Assembly (NCBI RefSeq): GCF_002161235.1
Contig: NZ_NFHE01000004.1
Coordinates: 84,484-148,483, forward strand
Length of the DNA stretch: 64,000 nt
Source: Pseudoflavonifractor sp. An85
GTDB taxonomy: Bacteria; Bacillota; Clostridia; Oscillospirales; Oscillospiraceae
Direction: 5' to 3'
A program made the translations under genes and the position numbers. Below the pieces are notes generated by a model, which was not told the DNA's origin, made no database searches, and saw only the letters and a list, made by a program, of their open reading frames with translations. Shown here one piece after another: positions 1 to 8,090 of this stretch (its first letter is position 1; every line of letters begins with the position of its first letter).

Positions 1-1
1 C

Positions 2-673
2 CGAGAGCTGCTGGAGCAGAGTTGCTCGGTTGCGGGATTCTCAGTCTCTGGTGCGCCAACCCCAGACAAGGACATTCTCACCGCCCTGGACCCTACCGGC
101 GGTGGGATGCTGGCCACGTTGGAGATTCCCGCCATCGACGTGATTCTCCCCGTGTACTACGGAACTCAGTCCACCACCCTCACCGCTGGTGTGGGGGTGG
201 TGGAGGGCAGTTCCCTGCCGGTGGGAGGAGAAGGCAGCCATGCAGTTCTGGCTGGTCACAGCGGGCTGGCCTCATCCCGGCTCCTCTCCGACCTGGATCA
301 GCTCACACAAGGAGATGTGTTCTTCCTGCGTGTGCTGGACGAAACTCTGGCCTATGAGGTGGATCAGATTTCCGTGGTGCTCCCCGATGACGTGAGCCAG
401 ATCGGGATTGCCCCCAACGGGGACTATGTGACCTTGCTTACCTGTACTCCCTACGGGATAAACTCCCATCGCCTCCTGGTCCGTGGTGCCCGAACAGAGT
501 TAGCGGAGGAAGATACAGCAGCTTCTGCTGGCGAGCAGAAAAGCCATGGGAGCAGCTGGTGGGGCGAATACCGTACCGCCATCTTCATTGGCGTTGGAAT
601 CTACCTTGCCATCCTGGTGGTGGCGGTCCCGGTGGGAATGTGGTGGATTAAGAGAGGTGGCAAAAATGGCTAA
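2..673 (+). CDS. Class C-type sortase (5' end cut by window)
   Basis: The reading frame is open from the first bases, so the start lies outside the window. Sortases are membrane transpeptidases that cleave an LPXTG-like signal and attach surface or pilus proteins. Visible are the sortase entry motif LEIPAIDV, a catalytic-type His in LAGHSGL, the catalytic Cys in TLLTCTPYG (codon 443-445) and the Arg in HRLLVRG. The TLLTCTPYG...HRLLVRG spacing is typical of class C pilin polymerases. A C-terminal hydrophobic segment followed by KRGGKNG is a membrane anchor. It overlaps the next sortase by 8 bases, so the two are probably co-translated. No pilin substrate is in view; it may be encoded to the left. 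Confidence 0.9.
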   Translation, partial: RELLEQSCSVAGFSVSGAPTPDKDILTALDPTGGGMLATLEIPAIDVILPVYYGTQSTTLTAGVGVVEGSSLPVGGEGSHAVLAGHSGLASSRLLSDLDQLTQGDVFFLRVLDETLAYEVDQISVVLPDDVSQIGIAPNGDYVTLLTCTPYGINSHRLLVRGARTELAEEDTAASAGEQKSHGSSWWGEYRTAIFIGVGIYLAILVVAVPVGMWWIKRGGKNG

Positions 674-1538
674 GAGGCTGGTGTTGCTGCTTGCACTGGT
701 TGCAGACCTGGTTCTGTTGGTGATTCTGTGCCAGCCCATCGCTGCCCCCATCGTGTATGAGCAGACGGTGAAAGAAGAGATTGCCGTAGTGGAGCAGGAG
801 CAGGAGGTGCCGGAAGCCCACCAAGACCTGAAGGATGCCATGGCGGAGTACAACCTCCAGCTGGCCCAGGATCAGTCTGGACTGGACAGTGTGGACAGCT
901 ATGAAGAGCCTGGGCTGAATTTGGAGGACTACGGCCTGGAAGCGGATGATGTGGTGGGATATGTAGAAATCCCAGCCATGGAAGTGGCCATCCCTCTTTA
1001 TCTGGGTGCATCCAAGTCCAACATGAACAACGGTGCAGTTGTTCTGGGACAGACCAGTATGCCCATCGGTGGCAGCTCCACCAACTGCGTGATTGCTGCG
1101 CACCGGGGGTGGAACAACATGGCCCTGTTCCGGGATATTGAGGTGCTCCAGGAGGGGGACCTGGTGTACCTGGTCAACCTCTGGGAGACGCTGACTTATC
1201 GGGTAACGAAGATCTCCATCATCTGGCCCGATGAGGTGGAGGCCGTGACCATTCAGCCCGGGAAGGACATGGTGACCTTGCTCACCTGCCATCCCTATCT
1301 CACAAGCAAACGGCGGTATTTGGTGTACTGCCAGCGAGTAGAGGAGCCGGAGAAACAGGGAGTAGTGCCAGGTCAGACGGTGACTACTACCAGGGTAGTA
1401 GAATCAAAAATCCAGGCAGAGCAGGAGCGTGGCCTTCAGATTATGTCCGTTGTGATGTGTGGTGTGGCTGGCGTTTTCTTTGTTGTAGGGATATGTGGAG
1501 GGAGGAAAAAACGTGGCAAACACAAGGTCGGTGGCTAA
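666..1538 (+). CDS. Second sortase, class C-like
   Basis: The ATG at 666 follows a GAGAGGTGG ribosome site and gives 290 residues. An N-terminal signal/anchor helix (RLVLLLALVADLVLLVILC) is followed by an acidic stretch and a sortase domain with VEIPAMEVAIPLYLG, the His in IAAHRGWN, the Cys in TLLTCHPY and the Arg in SKRRYLVY. A second hydrophobic segment lies near the C-terminus. It is a diverged paralogue of the preceding sortase. Tandem sortases usually divide labour between pilus polymerisation and housekeeping or minor-subunit attachment, but which does which cannot be told here. Confidence 0.88.
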   Translation: MAKRLVLLLALVADLVLLVILCQPIAAPIVYEQTVKEEIAVVEQEQEVPEAHQDLKDAMAEYNLQLAQDQSGLDSVDSYEEPGLNLEDYGLEADDVVGYVEIPAMEVAIPLYLGASKSNMNNGAVVLGQTSMPIGGSSTNCVIAAHRGWNNMALFRDIEVLQEGDLVYLVNLWETLTYRVTKISIIWPDEVEAVTIQPGKDMVTLLTCHPYLTSKRRYLVYCQRVEEPEKQGVVPGQTVTTTRVVESKIQAEQERGLQIMSVVMCGVAGVFFVVGICGGRKKRGKHKVGG

Positions 1539-2088
1539 GCGTATTTGCTTATTACGGAGATTCCGCAATATGTCCCTGACTGGGTTGGGACGGAAGATCG
1601 GATTGCCTCATCCATATACCCGTATGTCGCAGTACGAGGCATCCGAACGCACTCCCAAGGAACCAACGCTTATGGCTATGGCGCAGGCACTGGAGGTCAG
1701 CTCTGCTACGCTGACCAGTTGCGTGGGAACCACTGTGGTTGATCTGATGGAGAGTATCTTATGGATGGAAGAGTTTGAGGGCGTCGAAGTGGTACGAGCC
1801 TGTATCCAGGAGTGGGTGCAAATGAGGGCCATGTACGACAGCGGATTAATGGATAAGGAGGCATATCTCGAATGGAAATACCAATGGTCGGGACTGGGGC
1901 AGGGAGAAACCCCACGAGGGGACGGGAGACGAGAGACGGGGGACGGGGGCCTCGGCGACAATGATGGCATTGTCGCCGCAAGCAACGAATCGTGTCCCCA
2001 CGATTCAAGTTTTTTGGGGGCGCACCCACAAAAATACTTTAGGGGCAATGCCCCTAAGACCCCTGATAGAAAGGAGGGCGTCACATGA
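1513..2088 (+). CDS. XRE-family HTH regulator with an unusual C-terminal tail
   Basis: The N-terminal 65 residues form a helix-turn-helix of the XRE type (LRRFRNMSLTGLGRKIGL ... MSQYEASERTPKEPTL). GTG at 1513 is chosen because GGAGG at 1501-1505 is 7 bases upstream; an in-frame ATG at 1495 has no ribosome site. The last 60 or so residues are Gly/Asp/Pro rich and are encoded by a run of inverted repeats (1953-2057), so this tail is unlikely to be an ancestral domain. The stop overlaps the MobC start in ATGA, coupling it to the mobilisation genes, which it may regulate. Confidence 0.7.
   Translation: MANTRSVAKRICLLRRFRNMSLTGLGRKIGLPHPYTRMSQYEASERTPKEPTLMAMAQALEVSSATLTSCVGTTVVDLMESILWMEEFEGVEVVRACIQEWVQMRAMYDSGLMDKEAYLEWKYQWSGLGQGETPRGDGRRETGDGGLGDNDGIVAASNESCPHDSSFLGAHPQKYFRGNAPKTPDRKEGVT
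1953..2057. repeat. Cluster of perfect hairpins upstream of mobC/relaxase (oriT candidate)
   Basis: Perfect inverted repeats sit head to tail: 11-base arms at 1953-1978 (loop ATGG), 8-base arms at 1987-2006 (loop TCCC), and 9-base arms TTAGGGGCA/TGCCCCTAA at 2039-2057, with a shorter TGGG..CCCA dyad at about 2015-2028. They lie in the 3' end of the XRE gene and immediately upstream of MobC and the relaxase, where oriT is often found. The alternative is a decayed palindromic intergenic element of the kind also seen at 40.1-40.6 kb. Confidence 0.6.
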
Positions 2089-2405
2089 AGCGGAGCCAAA
2101 AGCGCATTTGTGAAATCAAAATCAGATTTTTGGATGATGAGCTTGAGGAGCTGAACAGGAAGGTCCGAAAGACGGGGATGTCACGTGAGGCGTATTGCCG
2201 GGAAGTCCTAAACGGCTCGGAGGTAAAGGAAGGCCCTTCGGCGGATGTTCCTCTCCTGTTGCGTGAGGTGCGCCAGAACAATGTATTGTTAGACCAACTG
2301 GTGCAGGCAAGAGGAGAACTAGAGGGCGTGCGGCTAGCACAGCTACTGGATCAGATACAAGAGGTGGAGCAAATGATTGTAGAAGCATATTCGCTTAGGC
2401 ACTAA
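2085..2405 (+). CDS. mobC: MobC-like relaxosome accessory protein
   Basis: A 106-residue basic, helical protein with an N-terminal ribbon-helix-helix look (KIRFLDDELEELNRKVRKTG) and a C-terminal coiled coil. Small proteins like this directly upstream of relaxases are MobC-type: they bind near nic and help the relaxase open the DNA. AGGAGGG (2072-2078) is the ribosome site. It begins inside the stop of the XRE gene and ends 2 bases before the relaxase start. Family assignment rests on size, sequence style and position. Confidence 0.8.
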   Translation: MKRSQKRICEIKIRFLDDELEELNRKVRKTGMSREAYCREVLNGSEVKEGPSADVPLLLREVRQNNVLLDQLVQARGELEGVRLAQLLDQIQEVEQMIVEAYSLRH

Positions 2406-2407
2406 AG

Positions 2408-3832
2408 ATGGCAGTGACAGCTATGTGGGCCATCAAAGGGCGGCTAAGCCAGGTCATCGATTATGTGATGAACCCAGAAAAAACTACTGAAGAATTCCTT
2501 CCAGACTTGATTGCCCTTCATGCGGTCAACGGTGTCGTGGAGTACGCAGCAGATGAGGTGAAAACAGAGAAGCGCTCATATGTAAGTTGTCTTAACTGTA
2601 CAGAGAGAAATGCTGCCCAACAATTTCTGAGTACAAAGCGGTTCTGGAGAAAGGTAGAAGACAAGCGCGTCTGCTATCACGGCTATCAGTCCTTTCAGGA
2701 GGGAGAGGTGACGGCAGAGCAGGCCCATGCGCTGGGGGTCGCTTTGGCAAAGGAATTGTGGGGAGATCGTTTTGAAGTGGTGGTAGCTACCCACTGTAAC
2801 ACCAATCATTATCACAACCACTTTGTGGTTAATTCGGTGTCCTTTGCAGACGGGAAAAAGTTCTACAACTCCAAGGCAGATTACAGGCGGATGCGAGAGG
2901 TGTCAGACCGCCTATGTCGGGAAGCTGGCTTGTCCGTGGTGGAGCGGCCTGGAGGGCGAAAGAAAAGCTACAGCGAGTGGAAGGCGGAACAAGATGGAGT
3001 GCCCACCCAGCGCAGCACCATCCGGGCAGACATTGACCGGGCCGTTGCATCCGCCACCACCGAGCAGGGTTTCATCCGAACCATGCAGGAGATGGGCTAC
3101 CAATTCAAGACCCGCAGGGCAGACGGAGAACGTCTGAAGTACCCAGCTTTGAAGCCACCGGGAGCCAAGGGCTTTTTTCGATTCCACCGTCTGGGAGATG
3201 GCTATGACCTGGACGAGATCATAGACCGGGTCTATGAAAATATGCGAAAACGAGTGCCTTTCCCAGAGGCGGAGCAAGAGGCTGCATCTCGGCTCCGACA
3301 GGAAATGTGGAGCCACCCGACTATGAAGTGCAAGGGGCTGCGGGCACTGTACTTTCGTTACTGCTATGAACTTCACATCATTGTTAAACATCCGGCATCC
3401 GTTAAACGGGTGTCTTTTTTGTTGCGTGAGGATGTGAAGAAGATGGAGCGATATATTGCCCAGACCCGTCTGCTGGGCCGAGAGGGCATTGACACGGAGC
3501 AACAGCTGGAAGTCTACCAAAACGGCCTGGAGGGCAAGGTGGAGCAGCTGATCCAGCAGCGCCGGGCATTGCGCAATCGTCTGAAGGCGGCAACCAGGGC
3601 CGGAAACGGGGAGACCGTTGATGGGTTGAAATCCCAGATTGCTGAGTTGTCGGTTCAGATAAAAGCTGCACGGGATGAGATCGGACTGTGTAGCGAAATC
3701 AAAGAACGGTCTAAACAGGTGGAAAGAAACCTGATAGACATAAACAACCAGATTCAGGAAGGAGAGAAAACAAATGAATCCAGCCGGAGATGCAGCAGAC
3801 CAGGTCGTGAAAATGTCCTTCAATGGCCTTGA
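2408..3832 (+). CDS. MOBP-type relaxase / mobilisation nuclease
   Basis: A 474-residue relaxase that would nick oriT and lead the transferred strand into the recipient. The N-terminal domain carries the three-His metal motif as HCNTNHYHNHFVVN (about residues 134-147), preceded by relaxase motifs including YHGYQSF and the EQAHALGVALAKELWG helix. The C-terminal 150 residues are a predicted coiled coil (EQQLEVYQNGLEGKVEQL and onwards). Its 3' end overlaps PcfB by 59 bases. The nucleophile is probably a Tyr near the N-terminus (for example IDYVMNP), but this cannot be fixed from sequence alone. Confidence 0.9.
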   Translation: MAVTAMWAIKGRLSQVIDYVMNPEKTTEEFLPDLIALHAVNGVVEYAADEVKTEKRSYVSCLNCTERNAAQQFLSTKRFWRKVEDKRVCYHGYQSFQEGEVTAEQAHALGVALAKELWGDRFEVVVATHCNTNHYHNHFVVNSVSFADGKKFYNSKADYRRMREVSDRLCREAGLSVVERPGGRKKSYSEWKAEQDGVPTQRSTIRADIDRAVASATTEQGFIRTMQEMGYQFKTRRADGERLKYPALKPPGAKGFFRFHRLGDGYDLDEIIDRVYENMRKRVPFPEAEQEAASRLRQEMWSHPTMKCKGLRALYFRYCYELHIIVKHPASVKRVSFLLREDVKKMERYIAQTRLLGREGIDTEQQLEVYQNGLEGKVEQLIQQRRALRNRLKAATRAGNGETVDGLKSQIAELSVQIKAARDEIGLCSEIKERSKQVERNLIDINNQIQEGEKTNESSRRCSRPGRENVLQWP

Positions 3833-4472
3833 GTTTGGCTTGAGAATTACAGGTGCTGCTGCAAAGCAATTGGCAATTCTGATCTATGCCATTCTGAAGG
3901 AGCAGAAAAAGACAAGGGGAAAGGCCAGAATGAACACCATGCTGCGCAGTGGCAAGGAACTTCGGGTCTTTGCGGTAAAGCCGGAGGACCTGAAGACTTT
4001 CTGCCAGGAGGCCAAGCGGTATGGTGTGCTGTATTGTGTCTTGAAGTCCAAAAACTCCAAGGACAGTGTGGTGGATGTCATGGTCCGAGCAGAGGATGCC
4101 TCCAAGATCAATCGAATTTTCGAAAAATTCGAGATGGCCACGGTGGACATGGGGACCATCGAGCAGGACCTGGAACGAGGATTGGAGAAGGCGGGAGAGG
4201 GAGAAATCCAGACCCATCAACAGGAAGAACGAGGGCAGAGCACAAACCCCACCAAAGGCCGGGAGGCAAAGTCCAGTCCGTCCGAGCCTACCTACGAAGC
4301 CAGACGAGCCGCAGGGGGCACCTCTAAACCCAATGCCAAGCCTTCTGTAAAGCAGGAGCTGCGGAACATTCGGGAGCAACAGGGGAAGAATGCGGCAAGA
4401 GGCCCTCAGCAGGCCAAGACTCCAACCAACCGGACGCCGAAGCCCAAAGTACCCAAGGGAAAGGGGAGATAA
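3774..4472 (+). CDS. pcfB: PcfB-family conjugation protein (DUF3801-like)
   Basis: A 232-residue protein with a conserved N-terminal half (GLEFGLRITGAAAKQLAI and RSGKELRVFAVKPEDLKTF) characteristic of PcfB/DUF3801 proteins, which in enterococcal pCF10-type systems bind the relaxosome and dock it to the coupling ATPase. The C-terminal half is basic, low-complexity and Pro/Lys rich. Its place between relaxase and VirD4 fits an adaptor role. It starts inside the relaxase gene, implying translational coupling. Confidence 0.82.
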   Translation: MNPAGDAADQVVKMSFNGLEFGLRITGAAAKQLAILIYAILKEQKKTRGKARMNTMLRSGKELRVFAVKPEDLKTFCQEAKRYGVLYCVLKSKNSKDSVVDVMVRAEDASKINRIFEKFEMATVDMGTIEQDLERGLEKAGEGEIQTHQQEERGQSTNPTKGREAKSSPSEPTYEARRAAGGTSKPNAKPSVKQELRNIREQQGKNAARGPQQAKTPTNRTPKPKVPKGKGR

Positions 4473-4475
4473 GTT

Positions 4476-4661
4476 GTGGAGAAAGAGGTCGTTGTAACCC
4501 TGACGGATTATGAACAGCGGATTCTGGTGCGAGGAATGAACGAGTACCGAAATCAGTTGCTGAAGGAGAAGAAACCCACGGAGGACGTGGCCCGTGCGAT
4601 GCTGAAGGTGATACAGGCCAAGCCGAAAAAGAAAGGACTGCTGTCCCGTGAGACAAGATAA
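4476..4661 (+). CDS. Small conserved ICE protein between PcfB and VirD4
   Basis: A 61-residue protein starting GTG at 4476, 3 bases after the PcfB stop, and overlapping the coupling-protein start. It has a short helical body (TDYEQRILVRGMNEYRNQLL) and a Lys-rich end. I do not recognise a family with a known function. Conserved position in the transfer operon suggests a minor transfer component. Confidence 0.6.
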   Translation: MEKEVVVTLTDYEQRILVRGMNEYRNQLLKEKKPTEDVARAMLKVIQAKPKKKGLLSRETR

Positions 4662-6468
4662 GTTTTCTAAGCCAAGGCTGATCCTCTATGTGTGTGGGAT
4701 GATTCCGGTAGCCTGGTGTGGGTTGCTGCTGGCTCCTTACCTGGAAGGTGGACTGCCGGGGATCGTTGCCAATGCAGCAGCTGCATTTGAAAGCCCGTTT
4801 CGGGTGCAATGGTGCCAGAACAGTGTGAAGTCAGTCCTTATTTTTTGGCTGCTATATGGGTGCATTTTGGGTATCTACTTATCCACAAACCGCAATTACA
4901 GACGCAGAGAAGAACACGGTTCCGCTAGATGGGGATCGCCCAGTGCTGTGAATAAGAAATATGCCAGCAAGGTGAAAACCGAAAACAAGATTCTGACCCA
5001 GAACGTGGCCATTGGCCTGGACGGGCGGAAACATCAGCGAAACCTCAATATCCTCTGTTGTGGTGGCTCTGGTGCAGGTAAAACCAGATTCTTTGCCAAG
5101 GATAATATCATGAACTGCAATACCAGCTTCGTGGTATTGGACCCAAAGGGTGAGCTGCTGCGAGATACTGGAAATCTCTTGGAGTCGAATGGCTATGTGA
5201 TTAAGGTCGTTGATCTTGTCAACATGGACCGGAGCCATTGTTACAATCCCTTTGTGTACCTGCGCAGTGATAATGACATCCAGCGTCTGGTAACAAATCT
5301 CTTCAAGAATACCACGCCCAAAGGAACACAGACCCAGGACCCGTTCTGGGACCAGGCAGCTACTATGCTGTTACTGGCTCTGGTGTTTTACCTCTATTAT
5401 GAGGCACCACCAGAGGAGCAGAATTTCCCCATGGTCATGGAAATGATTCGAGCCGGAGAGGTGCGAGAGGATGACGATGAATACCAGTCTCCCCTCGATG
5501 AGCTGTTCGATCGGCTGGAGCGGCGTAACCCGGAGCACATTGCCCTGAAGTATTATCGAAGCTACCACTCTGGTTCTGCCAAGACGTTGAAGTCCATTCA
5601 AATCACCCTGATTTCTCGCTTGGAGAAGTTTAATTTGACTTCCTTGGCCAGTATCACGCAGCATGACGAGATGGAACTGTGGAGCCTCGGAGAACAGAAG
5701 ACGGCTGTGTTCGCTGTCATCCCAGATAACGACAGCTCCTTTAACTTCATCGTCGGTATGCTGTATACCCAGCTCTTTCAGCAGCTCTATTACCAGGCCG
5801 ATGTGGTACACGTAGGACGGCTCCCCATCCACGTTCACTTTGTCATGGACGAGTTCGCCAACGTGGCACTGCCCGATGAATTCGACAAGCTGCTGGCCAC
5901 CATGAGAAGTCGTGAGATCTCTGTATCCATCATCATCCAGAACCTGGCGCAGCTGAAGGCTCTGTTTGAAAAGCAGTGGGAAAGCATCGTAGGCAACTGC
6001 GATGAATTTCTCTACCTGGGCGGCAATGAGCAGTCTACCCACAAGTATGTGTCCGAGCTGCTGGGGAAGGAAACCATTGACATGAATACCTATGGGCAGT
6101 CCAAGGGACGGAATGGAAGTTACTCCACCAACTGGCAGCTGGCAGGCCGAGAGCTGATGACCCCCGATGAAGTGCGTATGATGGATAACCGCTACGCACT
6201 TTTATTTATCCGGGGAGAGCGCCCCATTATGGACCTCAAATATGACATCATGAAGCATCCAAACCTGGCTCTTACCACCGATGGTGGTGCCCCGGCCTAT
6301 GTGCATGGAGAGGATACCCGCAGCTTTGCCAGTATCATCGTTGATGAACAACTGTTAGAACAGGCCGTAGCCTATGAGGGTGCGGCCTCCAATTATGAGC
6401 TTCTTTCAGAACAGGAGCTGGAAGAATATTTGAATTATATGGAGGAACAACAATATGAAAATCAATAA
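4648..6468 (+). CDS. virD4: VirD4/TraG-type coupling ATPase (T4CP)
   Basis: A 606-residue membrane ATPase that hands the relaxase-DNA complex to the transfer channel. Two transmembrane helices fall in the first 80 residues (ILYVCGMIPVAWCGLLLAPY; VLIFWLLYGCILGIYL), with Walker A CGGSGAGKTRF near residue 140 and Walker B HFVMDEFANV near 400, followed by the typical IIIQNLAQLKALF and VGNCDEFLYLGGNE segments. The GTG at 4648 overlaps the previous gene by 14 bases. Full length for the family. Confidence 0.95.
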   Translation: MRQDKFSKPRLILYVCGMIPVAWCGLLLAPYLEGGLPGIVANAAAAFESPFRVQWCQNSVKSVLIFWLLYGCILGIYLSTNRNYRRREEHGSARWGSPSAVNKKYASKVKTENKILTQNVAIGLDGRKHQRNLNILCCGGSGAGKTRFFAKDNIMNCNTSFVVLDPKGELLRDTGNLLESNGYVIKVVDLVNMDRSHCYNPFVYLRSDNDIQRLVTNLFKNTTPKGTQTQDPFWDQAATMLLLALVFYLYYEAPPEEQNFPMVMEMIRAGEVREDDDEYQSPLDELFDRLERRNPEHIALKYYRSYHSGSAKTLKSIQITLISRLEKFNLTSLASITQHDEMELWSLGEQKTAVFAVIPDNDSSFNFIVGMLYTQLFQQLYYQADVVHVGRLPIHVHFVMDEFANVALPDEFDKLLATMRSREISVSIIIQNLAQLKALFEKQWESIVGNCDEFLYLGGNEQSTHKYVSELLGKETIDMNTYGQSKGRNGSYSTNWQLAGRELMTPDEVRMMDNRYALLFIRGERPIMDLKYDIMKHPNLALTTDGGAPAYVHGEDTRSFASIIVDEQLLEQAVAYEGAASNYELLSEQELEEYLNYMEEQQYENQ

Positions 6469-6814
6469 GAAGCATGAAGCCAACATCCAGCGCAAATTGA
6501 CCGCCCCGAATAAGGAAAAGAATTGGTTTCGTCGCTATGCCATGACTGTGTTGGCCATGGCGATTCTGGTGGGCCTGACTGCTCCGGCGCACGCAGAAGG
6601 AAGTGACCCTGTTACTGTGGTCAATAACCTGTCTGATCTCATTTTCGCCCTCATCAAAGCTGTGGGTGGAATTATCGTTGGCTGGGGTATTGTCCAGGTT
6701 GGCTTGTCCATTCAGTCGCATGATCCCTCTCAGCGGTCCAACGGGATTCTCGCGGCCCTGGGTGGACTTATCATCTTTTTCGCCAAGGAAATCCTCACAC
6801 TCATCTCTGGCTGA
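6455..6814 (+). CDS. Maff2-family small membrane protein (VirB2-like position)
   Basis: A 119-residue protein with an N-terminal signal-like helix (YAMTVLAMAILVGLTAPAHA, with an AHA cleavage-like site) and two further hydrophobic helices. The GIIVGWGIVQVGLSIQSHDPSQRSNG pattern is typical of Maff2-type ICE proteins. Size, two helices after a signal, and location just upstream of the VirB6-like gene resemble a VirB2 pilin, but that role is inference. It overlaps the coupling-protein gene by 14 bases. Confidence 0.8.
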   Translation: MKINKKHEANIQRKLTAPNKEKNWFRRYAMTVLAMAILVGLTAPAHAEGSDPVTVVNNLSDLIFALIKAVGGIIVGWGIVQVGLSIQSHDPSQRSNGILAALGGLIIFFAKEILTLISG

Positions 6815-6823
6815 TAAAAATAC

Positions 6824-6853
6824 GTGGGGGCGGGTGACTTTCCCGCCCCTCAC
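6824..6853 (+). other. Intercistronic GC-rich hairpin
   Basis: GTGGGGGCGGG pairs with CCCGCCCCTCAC (one bulged base) between the Maff2 and VirB6-like genes. No T-run follows, so it is more likely an mRNA-stabilising or partial attenuating hairpin. It may set a high level of the upstream Maff2 product relative to the downstream genes. Confidence 0.6.
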
Positions 6854-6871
6854 TTGAAAGGAGGCTTTTGA

Positions 6872-7708
6872 ATGTCGGACAACTGGGTGGTTCAGAACCT
6901 TCAGGACATATTGAATCGCTGGAATTCCACCCTGAGTGATATTTGGACACTGATAACGATGTCGCCAGAAAACTTCCAGGGAGGAGCGATTTGGCGCATC
7001 GTACTCAATATCCATGGTGCATTACAAGCAATAGGCTATTCGCTGCTTGTGCTGTTTTTCTTGGTTGGTGTTGTAAAAACCTGTGGCACATTCGTAGAGA
7101 TGAAAAGACCGGAACAGGTATTTAGAATTTTTATCCGCTTTGCAATTGCCAAAGGGGTTATAACCTACGGGATGGAGCTGATGTTGGCACTGCTCAGTAT
7201 CGTGCAGGGTGTCATCTCAACCATTATGAATTCCGCAGGCTTTGGAACACCACAAGATACCGTGCTTCCCCAGGAAATCATTGATGCCGTGGAGGATTGC
7301 GGGTTTGTAGAATCCATACCTCTCTGGGCCATTACGATGATTGGTGGACTGCTGGTGACGGTGCTGTGCTTCATCATGATATTTAGCGTATATGGCCGCT
7401 TTTTTCGCCTGTATATGTACACAGCCATTGCTCCCATTCCACTGTCCAGCTTTGCGGGATCGCCCACCCAGAGCGTGGGAATCAGCTTTTTGAAGAGCTA
7501 TGCTGCGGTCTGTTTGGAAGGAGCGATCATTGTCCTGGCTTGTGTAATTTTTTCCGTGTTTGCCTCATCGCCACCCACCGTCAATCCGGATGCCGCAGCC
7601 GCCACGATGGTTTGGAACTACATCGCAGAGTTGGCATTTAATATGCTGATCCTGGTAGGGACGGTAAAAATGGCTGATCGTGTTGTCAAGGAAATGATGG
7701 GCCTGTAA
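6872..7708 (+). CDS. VirB6/TrbL-like polytopic transfer protein
   Basis: A 278-residue membrane protein with about six hydrophobic helices (for example AIGYSLLVLFFLVGVVK, LWAITMIGGLLVTVLCFIM, EGAIIVLACVIFSVFA) and the motif RLYMYTAIAPIPLSSFAG, shared by VirB6/TrbL/CD0411-type ICE proteins that form the inner-membrane channel platform. AAAGGAGG precedes the ATG. Flanked by Maff2 and PrgI, the usual order in Clostridial ICEs. Confidence 0.85.
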   Translation: MSDNWVVQNLQDILNRWNSTLSDIWTLITMSPENFQGGAIWRIVLNIHGALQAIGYSLLVLFFLVGVVKTCGTFVEMKRPEQVFRIFIRFAIAKGVITYGMELMLALLSIVQGVISTIMNSAGFGTPQDTVLPQEIIDAVEDCGFVESIPLWAITMIGGLLVTVLCFIMIFSVYGRFFRLYMYTAIAPIPLSSFAGSPTQSVGISFLKSYAAVCLEGAIIVLACVIFSVFASSPPTVNPDAAAATMVWNYIAELAFNMLILVGTVKMADRVVKEMMGL

Positions 7709-7721
7709 AGGAGGACGAATT

Positions 7722-8090
7722 TTGGAGGTTAAAATCAATCGAGAAATTCGAGAATTCACAGAAGCAATCTTTTTTGGACTGTCTTTAAGACAGACTGTGT
7801 GTTCTGTTTTAGCTGCTGCATCAGCTGTTGGCACCTATTTTCTTTTTGAACCTCATTTGGGGAACGAGATTGTCAGCTGGCTGTGTATTGTGGCTGCGGT
7901 ACCATTTGGAGCCATGGGGTTTGTCCGCTATCACGGAATGACGGCGGAGCAGTTTTTCTGGGCTTGGATTCGTTCTGAGTTTCTGACGCCAAAGCATCTC
8001 GTATTCCGGGCCAACAACATCTACCACGAAGCTATGCGGGTAAAGCCTGCTAAGAAGGATAAAAAGAAGGTGAAAGCAAAGCATGAATAG
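7722..8090 (+). CDS. PrgI-family protein (VirB3-like)
   Basis: A 122-residue protein starting TTG at 7722 after AAAGGAGGACG. N-terminal VKINREIREFTEAIFFGLSLRQ is the PrgI signature; two transmembrane helices follow and the C-terminus is Lys-rich. PrgI proteins act as the VirB3 equivalent and work with VirB4; the 8-base overlap with virB4 fits. Near family length. Confidence 0.9.
   Translation: MEVKINREIREFTEAIFFGLSLRQTVCSVLAAASAVGTYFLFEPHLGNEIVSWLCIVAAVPFGAMGFVRYHGMTAEQFFWAWIRSEFLTPKHLVFRANNIYHEAMRVKPAKKDKKKVKAKHE

Noticed and set aside
1953..2057. CRISPR array
   Set aside because: The repeats are inverted and differ from one another; there are no direct repeats with regular spacers and no cas genes.
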